59,400 nucleotides of DNA, from NCBI GenBank assembly GCA_011125455.1, contig VKHO01000023.1:1-59400 (forward strand), read 5' to 3'. Below the pieces are notes generated by a model. The model was not told the origin of the DNA and did no database searches. It was given only the letters and a program-made list of their open reading frames with translations. Source of the DNA: Chlamydiales bacterium STE3. Its GTDB lineage: Bacteria; Chlamydiota; Chlamydiia; Chlamydiales; Parachlamydiaceae. Positions 42,948 to 52,677 of the stretch are shown here, in pieces (within the stretch, counting starts at the first letter, position 1; each line of letters opens with the position of its first letter). Both the position numbers and the translations under genes were made by a program.

Positions 42948-43925
42948 TTATACCAGTGTAAAGTATGCTGTAACGATCAAGTTGATAATGGCAATCGGTA
43001 ATAAAATTTTCCAACCAAAGCTCATTAGCTGATCATAGCGAAACCTCGGCAAAGTGGCGCGCACCCACATAAAAAGGAAGACAAAAGGTGCAACCTTTAA
43101 TAGGAACCAGAGAATCGGGATATTACCAGGGCCCACCCATCCGCCAAGAAATAATGTCACTGCGATAGAAGAAACAGCTAGAATATTGACATATTCCGCA
43201 ACGAAAAAAAGAGCGAATTTCATTCCGCCATATTCTGTATGGTAGCCAGCCGTTAGCTCTTGCTCAGCTTCAGGAAGATCGAAAGGAGCTCGGTTTGTTT
43301 CAGCAAAAGCTGTGACCAAATAAACTAAAAAGCCTATCGGGTTGGTCCAGATAAACCAATGGCTGCGTTGCGCCTCGACAATAACATTTAGATCTAAAGT
43401 TCCCGCAGCTAAAGCAACGGTGAGAAGAGACAATCCCATGGGAATTTCGTAACTTATCATTTGCGCCGTACCTCGCAGCCCCCCAAGTAAAGAGTAGCGG
43501 TTATTTGAAGACCAGCCCGCTAAAACAACTCCATAAACGGCTAAGGAAGATAAGGCTAGAAGAAATAAAATGCCGGCATCAATATTGGCAATTTGCAAGG
43601 TGACTTGATGTCCCCAAAGAGTGATAGGACCGCCAAAAGGGATTAATACAAAAGCAGATAGTGCACAAAAAAGAGAGATTCCAGGTGCTAGCCAATAGGT
43701 GAAAACCTCAATGTTATCCGGCTGAAATCTCTCCTTTGTCAGCAGTTTAATTCCATCCGCAATCGGTTGCAACAACCCGAAGGGACCCACACGGTTCGGC
43801 CCTAATCTCTGCTGCAAACGGGCTAACACCAAACGTTCAAGGAGTGTCATATATGCTGCTGCACCCATTAATAGGAGCACAAGCACTAACCCTTTAACAA
43901 GAATTTCAATGACTTCAGAAAGCAT
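42948..43925 (-). CDS. nuoH: NADH-quinone oxidoreductase subunit H
   Basis: A 325-aa membrane subunit with eight TM helices that forms most of the quinone chamber. Signatures seen: ARLQQRLGPNRVGPFGLLQP, and AETNRAPFDLPEAEQELTAG with its acidic loop. It overlaps the end of nuoG by 11 bases. Confidence 0.96.
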   Translation of the reverse strand: MLSEVIEILVKGLVLVLLLMGAAAYMTLLERLVLARLQQRLGPNRVGPFGLLQPIADGIKLLTKERFQPDNIEVFTYWLAPGISLFCALSAFVLIPFGGPITLWGHQVTLQIANIDAGILFLLALSSLAVYGVVLAGWSSNNRYSLLGGLRGTAQMISYEIPMGLSLLTVALAAGTLDLNVIVEAQRSHWFIWTNPIGFLVYLVTAFAETNRAPFDLPEAEQELTAGYHTEYGGMKFALFFVAEYVNILAVSSIAVTLFLGGWVGPGNIPILWFLLKVAPFVFLFMWVRATLPRFRYDQLMSFGWKILLPIAIINLIVTAYFTLV

Positions 43926-46236
43926 GATTAAACTTATGTTGGTATTCTTTTTTAATCGTGACCTTTAGCCCATTGACTAGATCATTGCCCAGTTCACAAA
44001 CAGGGATTTGGTCAAACCCTAATGGTAAGACAATAGTCTGCTTAGCAACGGCTTTATCCATTCTCACTTTACCCAAAATGGAACGGCCATTGGCACCCAC
44101 GCGCACCACATCGCCATTTTGCAGATCTAAAGGTGCGGCAGATTCGGGATGCAACGCTATTGTGGGCTCTTTTACTTGGCGAATCAGATGAGGATCATGA
44201 AGCATACGCACGCCATGGTCAAAAAGCGCAGGGGCAAACGTCGCAGCAAACTCTCCCTCAACTAGCTTAGCTATAGAGGCTTGATGTACAAAGCTAACGC
44301 GATAATGCAAACCGACACGCTCCGTTTTTAACAATTCGCGAAATTGGGCATCGATTTCCAAAGAAAAGCCCATTTGCTTTGCAAGATGCTGAAAAATCTC
44401 TGCATCGCTTAAAACACCTTCTGGAAGATCTTTCCCTGGCCGCAGCTTTTGTACCCGCCCTTCAATATTGATGAAGCTTCCCTGCTTCTCAACAAAGCTT
44501 AAAGTAGGCAAAACGACATCAGCTTGCTGGGCAGTTTCAGTTAGAAAAAGATCTTGGACGACTAAAAACTTAAGCTGATCGCGCGCTTTCCTCCAAAGAG
44601 AAGGAGCGAACTTTTTTCCTGGATTTGCGCCAGCAACATAGAGAAAATCCCAACCTCCTTGAGCTGCAGTTTCAAGGACTTGCAGTGAGTTCAGGCCGGG
44701 ATTATCTAATTCTTGACCCATGGGACCGCAGTCAGGACGCATCCCTGCAAGGCGTGCTCCACAGCTATTTCCCTGACCTTCTAGTAGGTTAAGTGAAAGC
44801 TGACGCGACGATTGTTGGATTTTCAATAATTCCGCTAAAACAGCGCGTCGGTTGGCATTCGTGAGATACTGACGTCCAACAAAAAATGCCCCATTTCCCT
44901 TTTCTTGTAACTTCATGAGGAGGGGTAAATGCTCTTTTAGTATCTCGAGCTCGCTTCCCGGTGGATGGAGTGTCACCTGCTCTAAGTGCTTGGCAATTTC
45001 TGGCGCATAGTGGCCAAAAAAGAACACTTTAGCACCTCGATTGATGGCTTGTTTTAGTCTGAGCCAAATAACGGGAAATTCTTCAGTTAAATCTAAGCCG
45101 AATAAAACAGCATAGGAAAGCGCTTCGCAATCACCGATTGTCATCTCCATTCCAGGCGCCAGTCCCTCTTCGATAGTTGTCAAAAATGGCGATTCTAACC
45201 GATGGTCGACATTGTTAACGCCGCTGACTTGGCGTATCAGCTTTTGAAAAAGAAAATTCTCCTCCACAGTTAGTGGATTGCCCCCCATGGCTGCTATTTT
45301 GCCACTCTCTTTTGACTCGTTAATTTTTGCAACGATGAGATTTAGGGCTTCTTCCCACGATGCAGGTTCTAAATTTCCAGATCGACGGATCAGGGGTTGC
45401 TTTAAACGCTTAAGGTTAGAAGCAAATTCGTAACCAAACCATCCCTTATCGCAGAGCCATATGTCATTTACACTGCGATTTTCTAAAGAACGTGTGCGCA
45501 CAATTTCCCCGCCGCGCGAATCTACAATCATGCTACAGCCGACAGGACAGAGGGTGCAGCTACTTTCGGTCGGCTCATTGTCCCAAGGGCGCGCGCGGAA
45601 GCGATAAACTTTACTTGTCAATGCGCCCACAGGGCAGATCATGATCGTATTTCCAATGAACTTTGATGCCACCGGCCCTTTATTCGGTGTGCCCACTTCC
45701 GTTTTATAACCGCGATCATGCATTTCTAAAGCATTATCCCCTGCAACCAATTCGCTAAACCGTGTGCAACGCGCACAAACGATGCAGCGTTCACGATCGA
45801 GCATCAATAAAGGCCCTAAAGGCAGTGCTTTTTTAAAATGGCGTTTTTCCTCATAAAAACGGCTAGAGCCAGGACCATGATCCACAACTTGATCCTGTAA
45901 AGGACACTCTCCTCCCCTATCGCAGATCGGACAATCAAGCGGATGGTTAATCAATAGCAATTCTAAGATTTCTTTGCGCCCCGCCACTGCTGGATTGCTT
46001 TGAGTCCTTACAATCATGCCCTCTTGTGCTTCCAAGGTGCATGAGGCCTGGAGCTTACCCATTTTTTCCACTTCGACAAGGCAAACGCGGCAAGCACCAA
46101 AGGGGGGCATTCGGTCTTGATAGCAAAAGATAGGCACTTTAATCCCTAGCTGCTTAATCGCGCTATAGACAGTAGTTCCTTTTGGAACACTCAAAGGGAT
46201 GTTATCAATAGTAAAATGGATCAATTCTGGATTCAT
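43915..46236 (-). CDS. nuoG: NADH-quinone oxidoreductase subunit G
   Basis: A 773-aa peripheral subunit. An N-terminal [2Fe-2S] ferredoxin domain (CYQDRMPPFGACRVCLVEV) is followed by the His/Cys-ligand cluster region (DCPICDRGGECPLQDQ), two [4Fe-4S] motifs (CIVCARCTRF and later CPVG), a CTLCPVGC motif near residue 232 (the N7-type cluster) and a long molybdopterin-oxidoreductase-like domain without a catalytic cofactor. It passes electrons from NuoF/E to NuoI. nuoF ends three bases upstream. Shorter than E. coli NuoG (about 900 aa) but within the family range. Confidence 0.95.
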   Translation of the reverse strand: MNPELIHFTIDNIPLSVPKGTTVYSAIKQLGIKVPIFCYQDRMPPFGACRVCLVEVEKMGKLQASCTLEAQEGMIVRTQSNPAVAGRKEILELLLINHPLDCPICDRGGECPLQDQVVDHGPGSSRFYEEKRHFKKALPLGPLLMLDRERCIVCARCTRFSELVAGDNALEMHDRGYKTEVGTPNKGPVASKFIGNTIMICPVGALTSKVYRFRARPWDNEPTESSCTLCPVGCSMIVDSRGGEIVRTRSLENRSVNDIWLCDKGWFGYEFASNLKRLKQPLIRRSGNLEPASWEEALNLIVAKINESKESGKIAAMGGNPLTVEENFLFQKLIRQVSGVNNVDHRLESPFLTTIEEGLAPGMEMTIGDCEALSYAVLFGLDLTEEFPVIWLRLKQAINRGAKVFFFGHYAPEIAKHLEQVTLHPPGSELEILKEHLPLLMKLQEKGNGAFFVGRQYLTNANRRAVLAELLKIQQSSRQLSLNLLEGQGNSCGARLAGMRPDCGPMGQELDNPGLNSLQVLETAAQGGWDFLYVAGANPGKKFAPSLWRKARDQLKFLVVQDLFLTETAQQADVVLPTLSFVEKQGSFINIEGRVQKLRPGKDLPEGVLSDAEIFQHLAKQMGFSLEIDAQFRELLKTERVGLHYRVSFVHQASIAKLVEGEFAATFAPALFDHGVRMLHDPHLIRQVKEPTIALHPESAAPLDLQNGDVVRVGANGRSILGKVRMDKAVAKQTIVLPLGFDQIPVCELGNDLVNGLKVTIKKEYQHKFNHAF

Positions 46237-46239
46237 AAT

Positions 46240-47538
46240 TTATAAGTAAGGGTAAGAAACCTTCATTGTAGGAACACTCTTTGCATGGGGATTGCGCTCA
46301 ATATAAGCCTCAAATTCCTGTTTAAAGTGCTCTATGGCACTTACAATAGGGGGTGCAGCACCGACTGCTAAAGGGCAGAAGGAAAATTTTTCCATCGCAT
46401 AGCACGCGTCACCAATTGTTTTAAAGTCGCCATATGTCCCCTCTCCTTTTAAAATACGGCTTAAAATCTGTACTACCCAACGGGTCCCTTCGCGACAGGG
46501 TGTGCATTTACCACAAGACTCATTCTGATAAAATTCCATTAAGCGATGGGCCACTTTCACCATGTCAGCACTATCATCCATTACAATGATCGAAGCGGTT
46601 CCAAGAGCTGTTTTACGTGCAATTAATTCATCAAAATCCATAGAAATATCTAAGTCTTCTGCTGTCAGTAATGCACACGAAGATCCCCCAGGGTAGCAAG
46701 CTTTAAAAGTTCTACCAGGAAGCATCCCACCAGCTTTCTCTATTACTGTGCGTAATGAAACGCCCAGAGGGAATTCATAGCACCCCGGTTTAGCAAGCTG
46801 TCCACTAATCTGAAAGATCTTTGTCCCCGTATTCTTAGGCTTACCAATAGCTTTATACCAATCCACGCCCCGTTCTACAACGTGCACAACGTTGCAAAGA
46901 GTTTCCACATTGTTGATAATCGTCGGCTTTCCGTAAAGGCCAACAAGAGCTGGGAAGGGAGGTTTTAATCTTGGGGTGGCACGGTAACCTTCTAGGGAAT
47001 TTAATAAGGCAGTTTCCTCACCCGCAATGTAAGCTCCAGCTCCTGGGTGAACAATGATTTCTAAGGAATAATTGGATCCAAACAAATTAGAACCGAGATA
47101 TCCTTTTTTCTTTGCTTGTTGAATAGCATTGGTCAGTTTTTGGATGCTTGCGTAATACTCGCCTCGACAATAGATAAAAGAGGTGTGCGCTCCGATCGCG
47201 TAGCTTGCTAACATGACCCCTTCTACCACTTGATGAGGATCACACTCCATGAGCAAACGATCTTTAAATGTCCCAGGTTCACTTTCATCGGCATTGCATA
47301 CAAGATACTTAAGGATATGTGGATCCTTAGGAATAAAGCCCCATTTGGAGCCCGTTAAAAACCCTGCTCCCCCACGCCCGCGCAGCTCAGATTGTTGCAC
47401 TTTTTCGATAAGTTCCTCTGGCTGCATTTCCTTAAGTGCTTTTTGAATAGCTCGATAGCCGCCATTGCTCTCGTAAGTTTCAATTTCACATTGTTTGGGA
47501 TTGTCAATGTACGCTGTTAAAATACGCATCTCATCCAT
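46240..47538 (-). CDS. nuoF: NADH-quinone oxidoreductase subunit F
   Basis: A 432-aa NADH-binding subunit. The FMN/NADH glycine-rich motif GRGGAGFLTG is at 54-63, the second motif is GAGAYIAGEETALLNSLEG, and the N3 [4Fe-4S] ligands are in ESCGKCTPCREGT. It accepts hydride from NADH, including NADH made by the beta-oxidation enzymes encoded upstream. Its start overlaps the nuoE end by eight bases. Confidence 0.97.
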   Translation of the reverse strand: MDEMRILTAYIDNPKQCEIETYESNGGYRAIQKALKEMQPEELIEKVQQSELRGRGGAGFLTGSKWGFIPKDPHILKYLVCNADESEPGTFKDRLLMECDPHQVVEGVMLASYAIGAHTSFIYCRGEYYASIQKLTNAIQQAKKKGYLGSNLFGSNYSLEIIVHPGAGAYIAGEETALLNSLEGYRATPRLKPPFPALVGLYGKPTIINNVETLCNVVHVVERGVDWYKAIGKPKNTGTKIFQISGQLAKPGCYEFPLGVSLRTVIEKAGGMLPGRTFKACYPGGSSCALLTAEDLDISMDFDELIARKTALGTASIIVMDDSADMVKVAHRLMEFYQNESCGKCTPCREGTRWVVQILSRILKGEGTYGDFKTIGDACYAMEKFSFCPLAVGAAPPIVSAIEHFKQEFEAYIERNPHAKSVPTMKVSYPYL

Positions 47539-48046
47539 GGTTATCCTCCATGGTATTTCGCAGCGAAGGGTAGTTTAAGCTTTTCTTGGTCTTCTCTAAA
47601 ATCTGATCGACATCCTCTTCTTTTATTGGGCCAAATACGTGATCATCCACAAGCATCATAGGGGCTTTATCACAGGCGCCCAAACACTCTGAAGAGAGCA
47701 GAGTAAACTCTTGATCCTGGCTTGTTTCTCCTGGTTTCACCTCTAATTTATGGCATAGCTTTTCCATAAGTTGATCTGCACCACGCAGCATACATGACAC
47801 ATTTTTGCAAACATGAAGAAGATGCTTTCCAACAGGCTTTTCAAAAAACATATCATAGAAAGTGACAACCGAATTGACCTCATTTAAAGCGATTTCGAAT
47901 AGCTCAGCTACTTCCTGCTGCACTTCAATTGGCAAATAGCCTTTTTCGGCTTGAGCTACATGCAAGGCCGGGATTAAAGCTGAGCGCTCGTGTGGGTATT
48001 TCTTCTGCAATTCTAAAATTAGCTGTCTACTTTTTTCACTTAGCAT
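47531..48046 (-). CDS. nuoE: NADH-quinone oxidoreductase subunit E
   Basis: A 171-aa thioredoxin-fold subunit with one [2Fe-2S] cluster (N1a). All four ligands are visible: Cys80, Cys85, Cys121 and Cys125 (HVCKNVSC and SECLGAC). The start overlaps the nuoD stop by one base. Confidence 0.96.
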   Translation of the reverse strand: MLSEKSRQLILELQKKYPHERSALIPALHVAQAEKGYLPIEVQQEVAELFEIALNEVNSVVTFYDMFFEKPVGKHLLHVCKNVSCMLRGADQLMEKLCHKLEVKPGETSQDQEFTLLSSECLGACDKAPMMLVDDHVFGPIKEEDVDQILEKTKKSLNYPSLRNTMEDNHG

Positions 48047-49260
48047 TAGCGATCTACATCTCCCAATATCGGATCAACACTGGCAATAGCAACAACAATG
48101 TCAGATAGAATAAGACCCGGGGCCACTTTTTTAAGCACCTGAATGTGCGGAAAAGAGGGCGCGCGTACACGTAGCCTATAAGGACGATTACTCCCATCGC
48201 TGACGAGATAAAAACCCAATTCTCCTCTTGCTGATTCTACACAACTATACACCTCTCCCTCTGGAGGACGTACGCCTTCACAGACGAGTTTAAATTGGTG
48301 GATTACAGCTTCCATGCTTCTAGCAAGCTCTTTACGAGGTGGCAATGCGACTTTGCGGTTATCGGTGATCACAGGGCCAGGTTTTAGCTTCCCTAAGGCT
48401 TGTTCGACGAGGGACACACTCTGACGCATCTCTTCCATTCTGATTAAATAGCGCGCATAAGAATCGGCTTCATGATGGGTCGGCACATCAAATTGATAAT
48501 TTTCATAGCCGAGATAGGGATAAACTTTACGGATATCGTAGGGCACGCCAGCAGCACGGATCACTGGCCCCGTGCACATAAATTGCTTACATAGCTCTTC
48601 ATTTATTACAGCCACACCTTTTAATCTCTCACACCAAACGTAGTTATTGGTCAGCAATCGGTCTAAATCTTTGAGCATCGCTGGAAAATCTTTTAGGAAT
48701 TTCCGCACATTGGCCTCAAATTCTGGATTCAAATCGTGCGCAAGGCCACCAATACGCCAGCAGGAGGGAAACATTCTAGCTCCGGACATCTCTTCAAAAA
48801 GGTCGAGAATTTTTTCCCTTTCTGCGAAGCAATACATATAGATGGAAGACATGTTCAATTCAATAGCACTTGTCCCAAGCCATAGTAAATGGCTACTTAT
48901 TCTTGTAAGCTCCAATAGTAGCAAGCGAATCGTTTGCGCTCTTTCCGGTACTTCTATGCCCATCAGCTTTTCCACAGTGCCTGCAAAGCCCTGTTCCTCT
49001 GATGGCCCAGATAAATAATCTAAACGGTCGACAAGGGTAAAGACCTGATGGTAGGTGCGTGTCTCGCACTCTTTTTCTACCCCAGTATGCAAGTAGCCAA
49101 TCACTGGCTCTGCCGAAACGATGACTTCCCCATTTAATTTAAGCTTGATTCTCAGTACTCCATGTGTTGAAGGGTGCTGAGGGCCTAAATTAAGCTCTAA
49201 AAGTTCTGGCGGAGGTGCTGTTTCAAATTGAGTTGTATTTTTGATCTCTTTTTCCAACAT
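48046..49260 (-). CDS. nuoD: NADH-quinone oxidoreductase subunit D
   Basis: A 404-aa 49-kDa-type subunit that lines the quinone site with NuoB. Motifs: NLGPQHPSTHGVLRIKLKL with the quinone-site His, then HTGVEKECETR and PGPVITDNRK. It is separate from nuoC, not fused as in E. coli. The start at 49260 lies inside nuoC (38-base overlap); no later ATG fits before the conserved N-terminus. Confidence 0.96.
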   Translation of the reverse strand: MLEKEIKNTTQFETAPPPELLELNLGPQHPSTHGVLRIKLKLNGEVIVSAEPVIGYLHTGVEKECETRTYHQVFTLVDRLDYLSGPSEEQGFAGTVEKLMGIEVPERAQTIRLLLLELTRISSHLLWLGTSAIELNMSSIYMYCFAEREKILDLFEEMSGARMFPSCWRIGGLAHDLNPEFEANVRKFLKDFPAMLKDLDRLLTNNYVWCERLKGVAVINEELCKQFMCTGPVIRAAGVPYDIRKVYPYLGYENYQFDVPTHHEADSYARYLIRMEEMRQSVSLVEQALGKLKPGPVITDNRKVALPPRKELARSMEAVIHQFKLVCEGVRPPEGEVYSCVESARGELGFYLVSDGSNRPYRLRVRAPSFPHIQVLKKVAPGLILSDIVVAIASVDPILGDVDR

Positions 49261-49762
49261 AGGTAATAATTTCTGAAGGTACTTTTGGTTTCACGCCATG
49301 TTTAAATTCCACAGGCTCTTCTGTCAAAGCATAGTCTTTTCTTAAAGGGTGGCCTTCCCAATCATCTGGCATTAAGATACGCTGTAGGTCGGGATGCTCT
49401 TCAAATTTGATGCCAAAGAGATCATAAAGCTCGCGTTCATACCAATCCGCTCCTTCCCATAGGTCGACGACTGAAGCGATAGAGCTTTCTCGTTCAACAA
49501 AAGCCACTATCCGCATTCGTTGAAAATTGGAAGGGTTGTGCAGCCAATAAACGACTTTTGTCTGTTTGACTGGTTCTAAATAATCTACCCCCGTCAAATC
49601 CATCAATATTTCAAAGCGGCATTCCTGTTTTAAAAAGGCAAGAACCGCTTTAACCGATTCTTTTTGAATTCTTAAAGTGACCTCATCCAAAAAGTGTTTC
49701 TCTTCGAGAATGGCAATGCCCCATTTTTCTTTAATTTTTTGAACGGCTTCAAGCGTTTTCAT
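49223..49762 (-). CDS. nuoC: NADH-quinone oxidoreductase subunit C
   Basis: A 179-aa 30-kDa-type subunit. The family signature [20 protein letters not shown], then [19 protein letters not shown], lies in the second half. It holds no cofactor and helps bind the NuoB/NuoD module. It overlaps nuoB by 14 bases and nuoD by 38 bases. Confidence 0.95.
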   Translation of the reverse strand: MKTLEAVQKIKEKWGIAILEEKHFLDEVTLRIQKESVKAVLAFLKQECRFEILMDLTGVDYLEPVKQTKVVYWLHNPSNFQRMRIVAFVERESSIASVVDLWEGADWYERELYDLFGIKFEEHPDLQRILMPDDWEGHPLRKDYALTEEPVEFKHGVKPKVPSEIITYVGKRDQKYNSI

Positions 49763-50243
49763 GGTGCAACTCTTTCTTTCTCAAAGGGTGTTCTTGGGCG
49801 ATTTTTTCTTGTAGTTTGAGAAGACCGTATAGGAGTGCATCGGGCCTTGGAGGGCATCCTGCGACATAGACATCGACAGGAACAATTTTATCAACGCCTT
49901 GTACTACGGCATAATTATTGTAGATGCCTCCACAAGATGAACAATCTCCCATGGCGATCACCCATTTGGGTTCTAGCATTTGCTCATAAATAGTCTTTAA
50001 GACAGGAGCCATTTTTTGGCTCACCCTCCCTGCCACAATCATGACATCACTTTGGCGAGGTGAAGCTCTAAAAACCTCCATCCCAAACCTTGCAATATCA
50101 TAGCGGCTGGCAGCTGTAGACATCATCTCGATAGCGCAGCAGGCAAGTCCGAACTGGACAGGCCATAAAGAATTTTTACGCGCCCAGTTAATCATTTCTT
50201 CCAAAGGGCCAACGAGAAAGGGTGTGCGATTGTTAGCTGTCAT
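49749..50243 (-). CDS. nuoB: NADH-quinone oxidoreductase subunit B
   Basis: A 164-aa subunit carrying the terminal N2 [4Fe-4S] cluster. It has the tandem cysteines Cys35-Cys36 ([11 protein letters not shown]) plus the cysteines in GDCSSCGG and [11 protein letters not shown]. The start at 50243 is chosen for its ATGA overlap with the nuoA stop and the GGAGTGGG just before it; an ATG at 50300 lies inside nuoA and would add a non-conserved 19-residue tail. Confidence 0.95.
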   Translation of the reverse strand: MTANNRTPFLVGPLEEMINWARKNSLWPVQFGLACCAIEMMSTAASRYDIARFGMEVFRASPRQSDVMIVAGRVSQKMAPVLKTIYEQMLEPKWVIAMGDCSSCGGIYNNYAVVQGVDKIVPVDVYVAGCPPRPDALLYGLLKLQEKIAQEHPLRKKELHHENA

Positions 50244-50596
50244 TCCCACTCCAATCCTTTTTTCTTCCAGACGTAGGCAAAGCCGATTAGCAATGCGCAA
50301 AGGAAAAAAGTCATTTCATAAAATGCAAAAGGGCCAATTTGTTTGCCGATTACTGCCCAAGGGTAGAGAAAAACCACTTCGATATCGAAAACGAGAAAAA
50401 TAAGGGCAACCAAATAGTGGCGAAGCGGAAACCGCCGTTGTAGCAAGTGCGTTTCTGTTCGAATTCCCGACTCGTAAGGCATAAATTTTGCTTTTTCCGA
50501 TCTATCTGAAGGAAAAAGGGCAGAGAGAGCCAGTGTCAATCCTGTAAAAAGAAGGAGCATTGCAAAATAGATAAAGATGGGGAAAAATTCTTCCAT
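50240..50596 (-). CDS. nuoA: NADH-quinone oxidoreductase subunit A
   Basis: A 118-aa membrane subunit with three TM helices and the signature [20 protein letters not shown], then [15 protein letters not shown], including the conserved acidic residue in the second helix. First gene of the nuo operon; GGTGG lies 14 bases before the ATG. A possible promoter is 47-76 bases upstream. Confidence 0.96.
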   Translation of the reverse strand: MEEFFPIFIYFAMLLLFTGLTLALSALFPSDRSEKAKFMPYESGIRTETHLLQRRFPLRHYLVALIFLVFDIEVVFLYPWAVIGKQIGPFAFYEMTFFLCALLIGFAYVWKKKGLEWE

Positions 50597-50642
50597 TTAC
50601 TCTTGCCACCAAGTTAAAAAAAACTTTTTTGCCAAAGGTTTG

Positions 50643-50672
50643 TTCATAGCAGGTAATGATCAATATTGCCAA
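50643..50672 (-). promoter_or_regulatory. Possible nuo operon promoter
   Basis: On the minus strand, TTGGCA (50672-50667), an 18-base spacer and TATGAA (50648-50643) lie about 47 bases upstream of nuoA. It fits a sigma-70-type promoter with moderate hexamers. Confidence 0.4.
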
Positions 50673-51151
50673 TATTTTCTTTGAATAAAGATGCCTTTTA
50701 AAATCTTTCTGGCAAAAAAAATTTATTTTATAAATTCCTCTTTTCGCCAATCATGAATTGGCTCACTTTCTAAAATACTCTTTCTTTAATCCCATTAATA
50801 ATGTTTAGGAATTAAACCCAAAAATCGCTAAAAAAACCCTCAACTGAAATTTTTTTATTTAAATCTTTAATATTTCTTTTCAAATTTATTTTTATATTAG
50901 AAAGTATCATTAGAATCTGATGATATTCCCACTATCTTGAATAAAAACACCTGAATCAGATATGGGTTTGAGCTTTTCTTTTTTATATAGTTTTATTTAA
51001 AAAAAATAATTAATATTTTAATTTAATTATAGAAATGATAATTATAAAAATATAAACAAAAAACAAATAGCAGAAGGCACTTAGCTAATAATGTTAGTTT
51101 GAGCCTTATCACATGATAGTTCTAATAAATTGCTACTCCTGTTTTGTTTGG
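50673..51151. other. AT-rich spacer between nuo and atp
   Basis: About 480 bases of very AT-rich sequence (especially 50990-51070) with no open frame of note. It ends in a strong plus-strand terminator although no plus-strand gene precedes it, so it may hold a small RNA gene or an upstream leader. An imperfect stem (AAGGC near 51075 with GCCTT near 51104) lies in the last 100 bases. Confidence 0.4.
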
Positions 51152-51191
51152 TGCCAGTTCACTTTTTTAAGTAAGTGAACTGGCATTTTTT
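51152..51191 (+). terminator. Strong Rho-independent terminator, no upstream gene
   Basis: A perfect 13-bp stem (TGCCAGTTCACTT, 51152-51164, with AAGTGAACTGGCA, 51173-51185) is followed directly by TTTTTT, pointing to plus-strand termination. It lies 51 bases upstream of the atp promoter and 114 bases before the first atp gene. Confidence 0.85.
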
Positions 51192-51241
51192 CTCGCCTAT
51201 TCCCCTTATTTTTGTTATTTCCTGATCAAAGATATTCTAAC

Positions 51242-51270
51242 TTGACAGCAATAACTTCCCGCTGTAGATG
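51242..51270 (+). promoter_or_regulatory. Likely atp operon promoter
   Basis: A perfect TTGACA (51242-51247), a 17-base spacer and TAGATG (51265-51270) lie 36 bases before the first atp start. Confidence 0.55.
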
Positions 51271-51305
51271 TAAAGAATAAATTGAAATCTTCTCTTTGAG
51301 CCAGA

Positions 51306-51503
51306 ATGAAACAGATCGGCATCTTTATGACCATTCCTTTTGTCCTGGCAGGGCCGCCAGCTCTTGGCTGGCTAATTGGCAATTGGCTTGATGCAAATTT
51401 GCACAGTTACCCCTATTTCATGTATGGATTGATTTTTTTAGGATTTATAGCAGGTTTCCGCGAAATGTTCCGAATTGTCAATAGGTTTGGCGATGAAGTT
51501 TGA
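51306..51503 (+). CDS. AtpZ/AtpQ-like small membrane protein of the ATP synthase operon
   Basis: A 65-aa protein with two TM helices of the ATPase_gene1 type (PFVLAGPPALGWLIGNWLDA, then YFMYGLIFLGFIAGFREMFR with the conserved Gly-Phe-x-x-Gly and basic end). Such proteins often open F-type and N-type atp operons and are linked to assembly of the c ring or to divalent-cation uptake. It overlaps the start of the next gene by 11 bases. The Shine-Dalgarno sequence is weak (GAG). Confidence 0.75.
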   Translation: MKQIGIFMTIPFVLAGPPALGWLIGNWLDANLHSYPYFMYGLIFLGFIAGFREMFRIVNRFGDEV

Positions 51504-52662
51504 AGCAATTGATCGGGTTTTAAAAATGACTCTAATTCTGACAGTTGTCAGCTTCATTCCAGGAATTCTTTTCTTTTCTTTTGAAGAGAGCCTCGGCTTT
51601 TCCCTCGGAGCTCTCTTTGCTTGCATAAATTTTTTTTTATTTAACCTCATCGCTAAAAGCGCAACCTCAGAGACTCCACAACCAAGAAAAGTAGCATTTC
51701 TTCTCGCTTTAAAATTTCCCCTGCTCTATCTGATTGGAATACAGTTGATTATGTCTGGAGTATTCTCCCTAAATAGTATGCTACTGGGCCCGCTCTTGCT
51801 GATTGTTGCTACATTGATCACCCAATCTAGCAGTTTATTAAGTAAAGCTGCAATTTGGACCATCATTTTATCGAGTACAGCGCCCCTATACGCTTCATTA
51901 GATAGCGATGTTCCCGAAGTTCCAAATATCTTTACTTTGCTTCATAAAACCTTCGATAGTCCCTTGACAGCCTTTTTGCATCATTGGGAAACTTTTATCT
52001 TTGCCACAATTGTAGCCATTTTCCTCTCGGTCATTTTTCATTTAGCTTCTCGCAATTTACAAGAGATTCCCTCTAATCTACAAAATTTTGCAGAATGGGC
52101 TATAGACATTCTCAAGAAGTTTATAATAAGCATCTTAGGATCTCGAGGAGAGCAATGTGTCCCTTTTTTAGGCACCCTATTTCTCTATATTTTAATCATG
52201 AACTGGCTTGCTATTATCCCCTTTATGAAACCTCCAACTTCCAATTTTAACATTACTATCGCTCTAGCGTTATGCGTATTTGGGCTTGTCCAGTACCTCA
52301 ATTTTAAATCGTGGGGATTCTTAGGATTTATTTATCACATGGCAGGATCGCCAAAAAGCATTTTAGATTGGCTGCTCGTTCCCCTCATGCTTCCCATCGA
52401 ACTGCTAACACAGCTGACACGGCCTTTAACACTAGCTTTGCGCCTATTTGGCAATGTAGTTGGAGAAGACATTTTGATTGGCGCTGCCGCTCTTTTTGGT
52501 GTCTACCTGCTTTCTTCTTCAAGCTTGGTCGGTGGTTTGCCAATGCAGCTCCCCTTCCTCTTCCTTGCTTTACTTACCGGATTGATGCAGGCATTGGTGT
52601 TTACGTTATTAAGTACTATTTACATTTTGCTCTCTTTACCTCATGAAGATAAACATAGTTAA
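51493..52662 (+). CDS. atpB: ATP synthase subunit a with AtpI-like N-terminal extension
   Basis: A 389-aa protein where a normal subunit a is about 230-270 aa. Residues ~140-389 are subunit a with the essential Arg317 in the proton half-channel helix (LALRLFGN) and the later ALLTGLMQALVF helix. Residues 1 to ~120 hold about four TM helices and resemble the ATP synthase I chain (GFSLGALFACINFFLFNLIA, then a lysine-containing helix KFPLLYLIGIQL), which is normally its own gene (atpI/atpR). The upstream gene is AtpZ/AtpQ-like, so the order Q-R-B seems to have been kept by fusion. Start by ATG at 51493; the frame is open from a TTG at 51475. Confidence 0.88.
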   Translation: MKFEAIDRVLKMTLILTVVSFIPGILFFSFEESLGFSLGALFACINFFLFNLIAKSATSETPQPRKVAFLLALKFPLLYLIGIQLIMSGVFSLNSMLLGPLLLIVATLITQSSSLLSKAAIWTIILSSTAPLYASLDSDVPEVPNIFTLLHKTFDSPLTAFLHHWETFIFATIVAIFLSVIFHLASRNLQEIPSNLQNFAEWAIDILKKFIISILGSRGEQCVPFLGTLFLYILIMNWLAIIPFMKPPTSNFNITIALALCVFGLVQYLNFKSWGFLGFIYHMAGSPKSILDWLLVPLMLPIELLTQLTRPLTLALRLFGNVVGEDILIGAAALFGVYLLSSSSLVGGLPMQLPFLFLALLTGLMQALVFTLLSTIYILLSLPHEDKHS

Positions 52663-52677
52663 TTTTAAGGAGAACCC

